Positions 45,340-47,978 of a DNA stretch of 47,978 nucleotides are shown here, in pieces; the stretch's first letter is position 1, and each line of letters starts with the position of its first letter. The DNA is taken from NCBI GenBank assembly GCA_963749485.1, contig CAVVMV010000028.1, positions 1 through 47,978 of the forward strand, given 5' to 3'. A program made the position numbers and the translations under genes. The DNA is from JAZGGS01 sp963749485 (lineage in GTDB: Bacteria > Bacteroidota > Ignavibacteria > Ignavibacteriales > Ignavibacteriaceae). The notes under the pieces were generated by a model. It did no database searches and was not told the DNA's origin. It saw only the letters and a list, made by a program, of their open reading frames with translations.

Positions 45340-47978
45340 ATGAAAACCAGGTTCGAACAGCTTGAGAAAATATTAAAAGAAAGAATCCTTATTCTGGATG
45401 GCGCAATGGGAACTATGATACAGCGCAGGGGTCTATCCGAAGAGGATTTTAGAGGAGAAAGATTTAAAGATCATCCAAATGATCTTAAAGGTAACAACGA
45501 TCTTTTATCTATCACACAGCCGGATGTAATAAAAGAAATTCATCGTGAATATTTTGTAGCCGGTGCAGATATTGTTGAAACCAACACCTTTAACGGAACT
45601 GCAATCTCGCAGGCAGATTATAAAACGGAAGAGTTTGTTTACGAGATGAATTTTACCGCAGCAAAAATAGCAAAAGAGGTTGCAGATGAGTTTAATAAAA
45701 TTGATCCTGCAAAACCGCGCTTTGTTGCAGGTGCACTTGGTCCAACAAACAGAACCTTAACACTCTCGCCCGATGTAAACGATCCCGGTTTCCGTGCTGT
45801 AACCTTCGATCAGATGATGGAAGCATATTATGAATCGGCTAAAGGATTGGCTGACGGCGGCGCAGATATTTTTTTGATCGAAACAATTTTCGATACACTT
45901 AATGCAAAAGCTGCTATTTATGCTGTTGATAGAGTGAATACCGAATTAAAAAATCAACTGCCTGTAATGATATCCGGAACAATTATTGATCAGAGCGGGA
46001 GAACATTATCGGGGCAAACAACCGAAGCTTTCTGGATTTCAATTTTCCATGCAAAAAATCTTCTTAGTGTAGGATTAAACTGTTCGCTTGGTGCAAAACA
46101 GATGAGACCTTTTGTTGAAGAGCTCTCAACGTTATCTAGTAAGTTTTTGTCCGTCTATCCGAATGCAGGACTTCCAAACGAGATGGGTGAATATGATGAA
46201 ACTCCAAATGTAACCGCCTCAGTTCTAAAAGACTTTGCAGAAAGCGGGTTTGTTAACATTGTTGGCGGCTGCTGCGGCACAACACCCGATCACATTAAAG
46301 ATATTTCGGAAGCTGTAAAAAAATATAAACCAAGAAGTGTCCCTTCAGAAAAAAAACTTTTAAAATTAAGCGGACTTGAACCTGTTGTTGTTCAACCCGA
46401 GATGAACTTTATCAATATTGGAGAGAGAACTAACGTTGCAGGTTCAAAAAAGTTTGCACGACTTATCAAAGAAGAAAATTATGAAGAAGCGCTTTCAGTT
46501 GCTCGGCACCAGGTAGAGGGCGGCGCACAGTTTCTTGATGTGAATATGGATGAGGGGATGATCGAATCGGAAGAAGTGATGACTAAGTTTTTGAACTTAC
46601 TTGCCGCGGAACCCGATATAGCAAAACTTCCAATTGTGATCGATTCATCAAAATGGAGTGTGATTGAAGCTGGATTAAAGTGTCTGCAGGGTAAAGGAAT
46701 TGTTAACTCAATAAGCTTAAAAGAGGGCGAAGAGGAATTTATCAACCATGCAAATGAAATTCTTCGATACGGTGCCGCTGTAATTGTTATGGCATTCGAT
46801 GAAAGAGGACAAGCAGATACATTTAATCGAAAGATAGAAGTTTGTGAACGTGCTTACAAAATTTTAACTGAAAAAGTTGGCTTCTCTCCGCAGGATATAA
46901 TTTTTGATCCGAATATTTTAACCGTTGCAACCGGTATTGAGGAGCATAACAACTACGCAATAAATTATATTGAAGCAACAAGATGGATAAAACAGAATTT
47001 GCCTTATGCTAGTGTTAGTGGCGGGATAAGCAATCTTTCTTTTTCTTTCCGGGGCAACAATCCTGTTAGAGAAGCAATGCACTCTGCGTTTCTCTACCAT
47101 GCTATTAAAGCCGGGTTGGATATGGGAATTGTAAATGCGGGTCAACTTGAAGTTTATGAAGAAATACCGAAAGATCTGCTGGAACGAGTTGAAGATGTTA
47201 TACTTAACCGCAGACCGGACGCAACCGAGAGAATGATAGAGTTTGCAGAATCTGTTATAGGTAAAGAGAAAGACGAGACTAAAAAAGATGAATGGAGAAA
47301 CACTACTGTTGAAGAAAGACTAAAGCATGCATTAGTTAAAGGAATTGTTGAATATATTGATGATGATGTTGAAGAAGCACGACAAAAATTTAATAGTTCG
47401 CTGGAAATTATTGAAGGACCGTTAATGGATGGAATGAGTTATGTCGGCGATCTGTTTGGTTCCGGTAAGATGTTTCTCCCGCAGGTTGTTAAAAGTGCAA
47501 GGGTGATGAAGAAAGCGGTAGCTAAACTTATTCCCTATCTCGAAAAAGAGAAAGCAGGGTCAAGTGCTTCCCGTGGTAATGGGAAAGTACTAATGGCTAC
47601 CGTTAAAGGCGATGTGCATGATATCGGTAAAAATATTGTTGGTGTGGTGCTTGGCTGTAATAATTATGACGTGATTGATCTTGGCGTGATGGTTTCAGCA
47701 GAAAAAATTATTCAGGAAGCAGTTGAACAGAATGTAGATGTAATCGGGTTAAGCGGCTTAATTACACCATCACTCGATGAAATGGTACATGTTGCAAAAG
47801 AGATGGAGCGGAAAGGAATCAAGAAACCCTTGCTTATTGGCGGTGCAACAACATCACGGGTTCATACTGCGGTTAAAATTGCACCTAACTATAATGGTCC
47901 TATTCTTCATGTACTTGATGCTTCACGGAGTGTGCCCGTAGTTAGTAATCTCTTAAGTGAAAACGAAGATGAGAAAAA
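45340..47978 (+). CDS. metH: Cobalamin-dependent methionine synthase (3' end outside window)
   Basis: An open frame of 879 codons running off the window. It starts at ATG 45340 after AAAGGAAA. The homocysteine-binding domain has ILDGAMGTMIQRRGL, ETNTFNGTAIS, the zinc Cys in GLNCSLGA and GGCCGTTPDHI. The folate domain has NIGERTNVAGSKKF and FDPNILTVATGIEEHNNY. The cobalamin domain has the axial-His motif KGDVHDIGKNIVG. The enzyme transfers methyl from methyltetrahydrofolate to homocysteine through B12. The reactivation domain would follow outside the window. No cobalamin or SAM riboswitch was recognised in the short upstream region. Confidence 0.96.
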   Translation, partial: MKTRFEQLEKILKERILILDGAMGTMIQRRGLSEEDFRGERFKDHPNDLKGNNDLLSITQPDVIKEIHREYFVAGADIVETNTFNGTAISQADYKTEEFVYEMNFTAAKIAKEVADEFNKIDPAKPRFVAGALGPTNRTLTLSPDVNDPGFRAVTFDQMMEAYYESAKGLADGGADIFLIETIFDTLNAKAAIYAVDRVNTELKNQLPVMISGTIIDQSGRTLSGQTTEAFWISIFHAKNLLSVGLNCSLGAKQMRPFVEELSTLSSKFLSVYPNAGLPNEMGEYDETPNVTASVLKDFAESGFVNIVGGCCGTTPDHIKDISEAVKKYKPRSVPSEKKLLKLSGLEPVVVQPEMNFINIGERTNVAGSKKFARLIKEENYEEALSVARHQVEGGAQFLDVNMDEGMIESEEVMTKFLNLLAAEPDIAKLPIVIDSSKWSVIEAGLKCLQGKGIVNSISLKEGEEEFINHANEILRYGAAVIVMAFDERGQADTFNRKIEVCERAYKILTEKVGFSPQDIIFDPNILTVATGIEEHNNYAINYIEATRWIKQNLPYASVSGGISNLSFSFRGNNPVREAMHSAFLYHAIKAGLDMGIVNAGQLEVYEEIPKDLLERVEDVILNRRPDATERMIEFAESVIGKEKDETKKDEWRNTTVEERLKHALVKGIVEYIDDDVEEARQKFNSSLEIIEGPLMDGMSYVGDLFGSGKMFLPQVVKSARVMKKAVAKLIPYLEKEKAGSSASRGNGKVLMATVKGDVHDIGKNIVGVVLGCNNYDVIDLGVMVSAEKIIQEAVEQNVDVIGLSGLITPSLDEMVHVAKEMERKGIKKPLLIGGATTSRVHTAVKIAPNYNGPILHVLDASRSVPVVSNLLSENEDEK

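Noticed and set aside
1..47978. CRISPR arrays, tRNA/rRNA genes, insertion sequences or prophage
   Set aside because: No regularly spaced repeats, cloverleaf-like sequences, transposase or phage motifs were seen on either strand by eye.

Overview
The window is AT-rich bacterial chromosome. It probably comes from an Ignavibacteria/Chlorobi-type member of the Bacteroidota-Chlorobi superphylum. This is inferred from Gram-negative features (Omp85-type barrel, ADP-heptose epimerase HldD, lipoproteins), clear Shine-Dalgarno sequences (unlike most Bacteroidia, e.g. before 1706, 8081 and 35472), and families common in that group (DUF6132, DUF3179, DUF5996, patatin-Omp85, PduS/PduT). No rRNA, tRNA, CRISPR array, insertion sequence or prophage was recognised.

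The landmark is the replication-origin region at about 25.6-38 kb. gyrA, gyrB, dciA, recF and dnaN form one leftward operon. A small lipoprotein gene and dnaA lie upstream of it, and rpmH-rnpA-yidC run rightward from the other side. The dnaA-rpmH gap holds two perfect DnaA boxes and a repeated near-box. The AT-rich gap downstream of dnaA holds two more box-like repeats.

The left part (0-25 kb) is metabolic and accessory. In order it holds an EamA transporter tail, SRPBCC and DinB proteins, a POT peptide transporter, and a compact redox/sulfur operon (rhodanese, DUF6132, DUF2892, DUF302, thioredoxin). Next come a geranylgeranyl-reductase-type flavoprotein with an unrecognised partner and DUF493, an ECF sigma/anti-sigma/YbjQ operon, a second EamA transporter, dCMP deaminase, and a NifX-like protein with a zinc-ribbon protein. 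A ferrochelatase-PduS-PduT cluster follows, then two consecutive genes that each carry an N-terminal Rieske domain fused to a different enzyme (FMN glutamate-synthase-like and ThDP pyruvate-oxidase-like). The rest is DUF3179, DUF5996, an outer-membrane protein, saccharopine dehydrogenase, a 5'-nucleotidase-like enzyme and hemL. The right part (38-48 kb) holds a patatin-Omp85 fusion, glgA, an alpha/beta hydrolase, a Nudix hydrolase, an acidic protein, hldD and a partial cobalamin-dependent metH.

A dominant technical feature is frameshifts: I count close to 40 single-base-type frame breaks. They affect accessory genes and essential ones alike (dnaA, gyrB, recF, yidC, hemH). Most sit at short homopolymers, and the protein continues in a neighbouring frame at once. 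I read these as consensus indel errors rather than gene decay, and I annotate such genes over their full span. The Rieske-ThDP gene is the exception, with about seven breaks in under 2 kb.

The most interesting biology is the Rieske-GltS / Rieske-ThDP pair, the isolated PduS-PduT iron-sulfur pair next to hemH, and the origin with DnaA-box-like repeats on both sides of dnaA.
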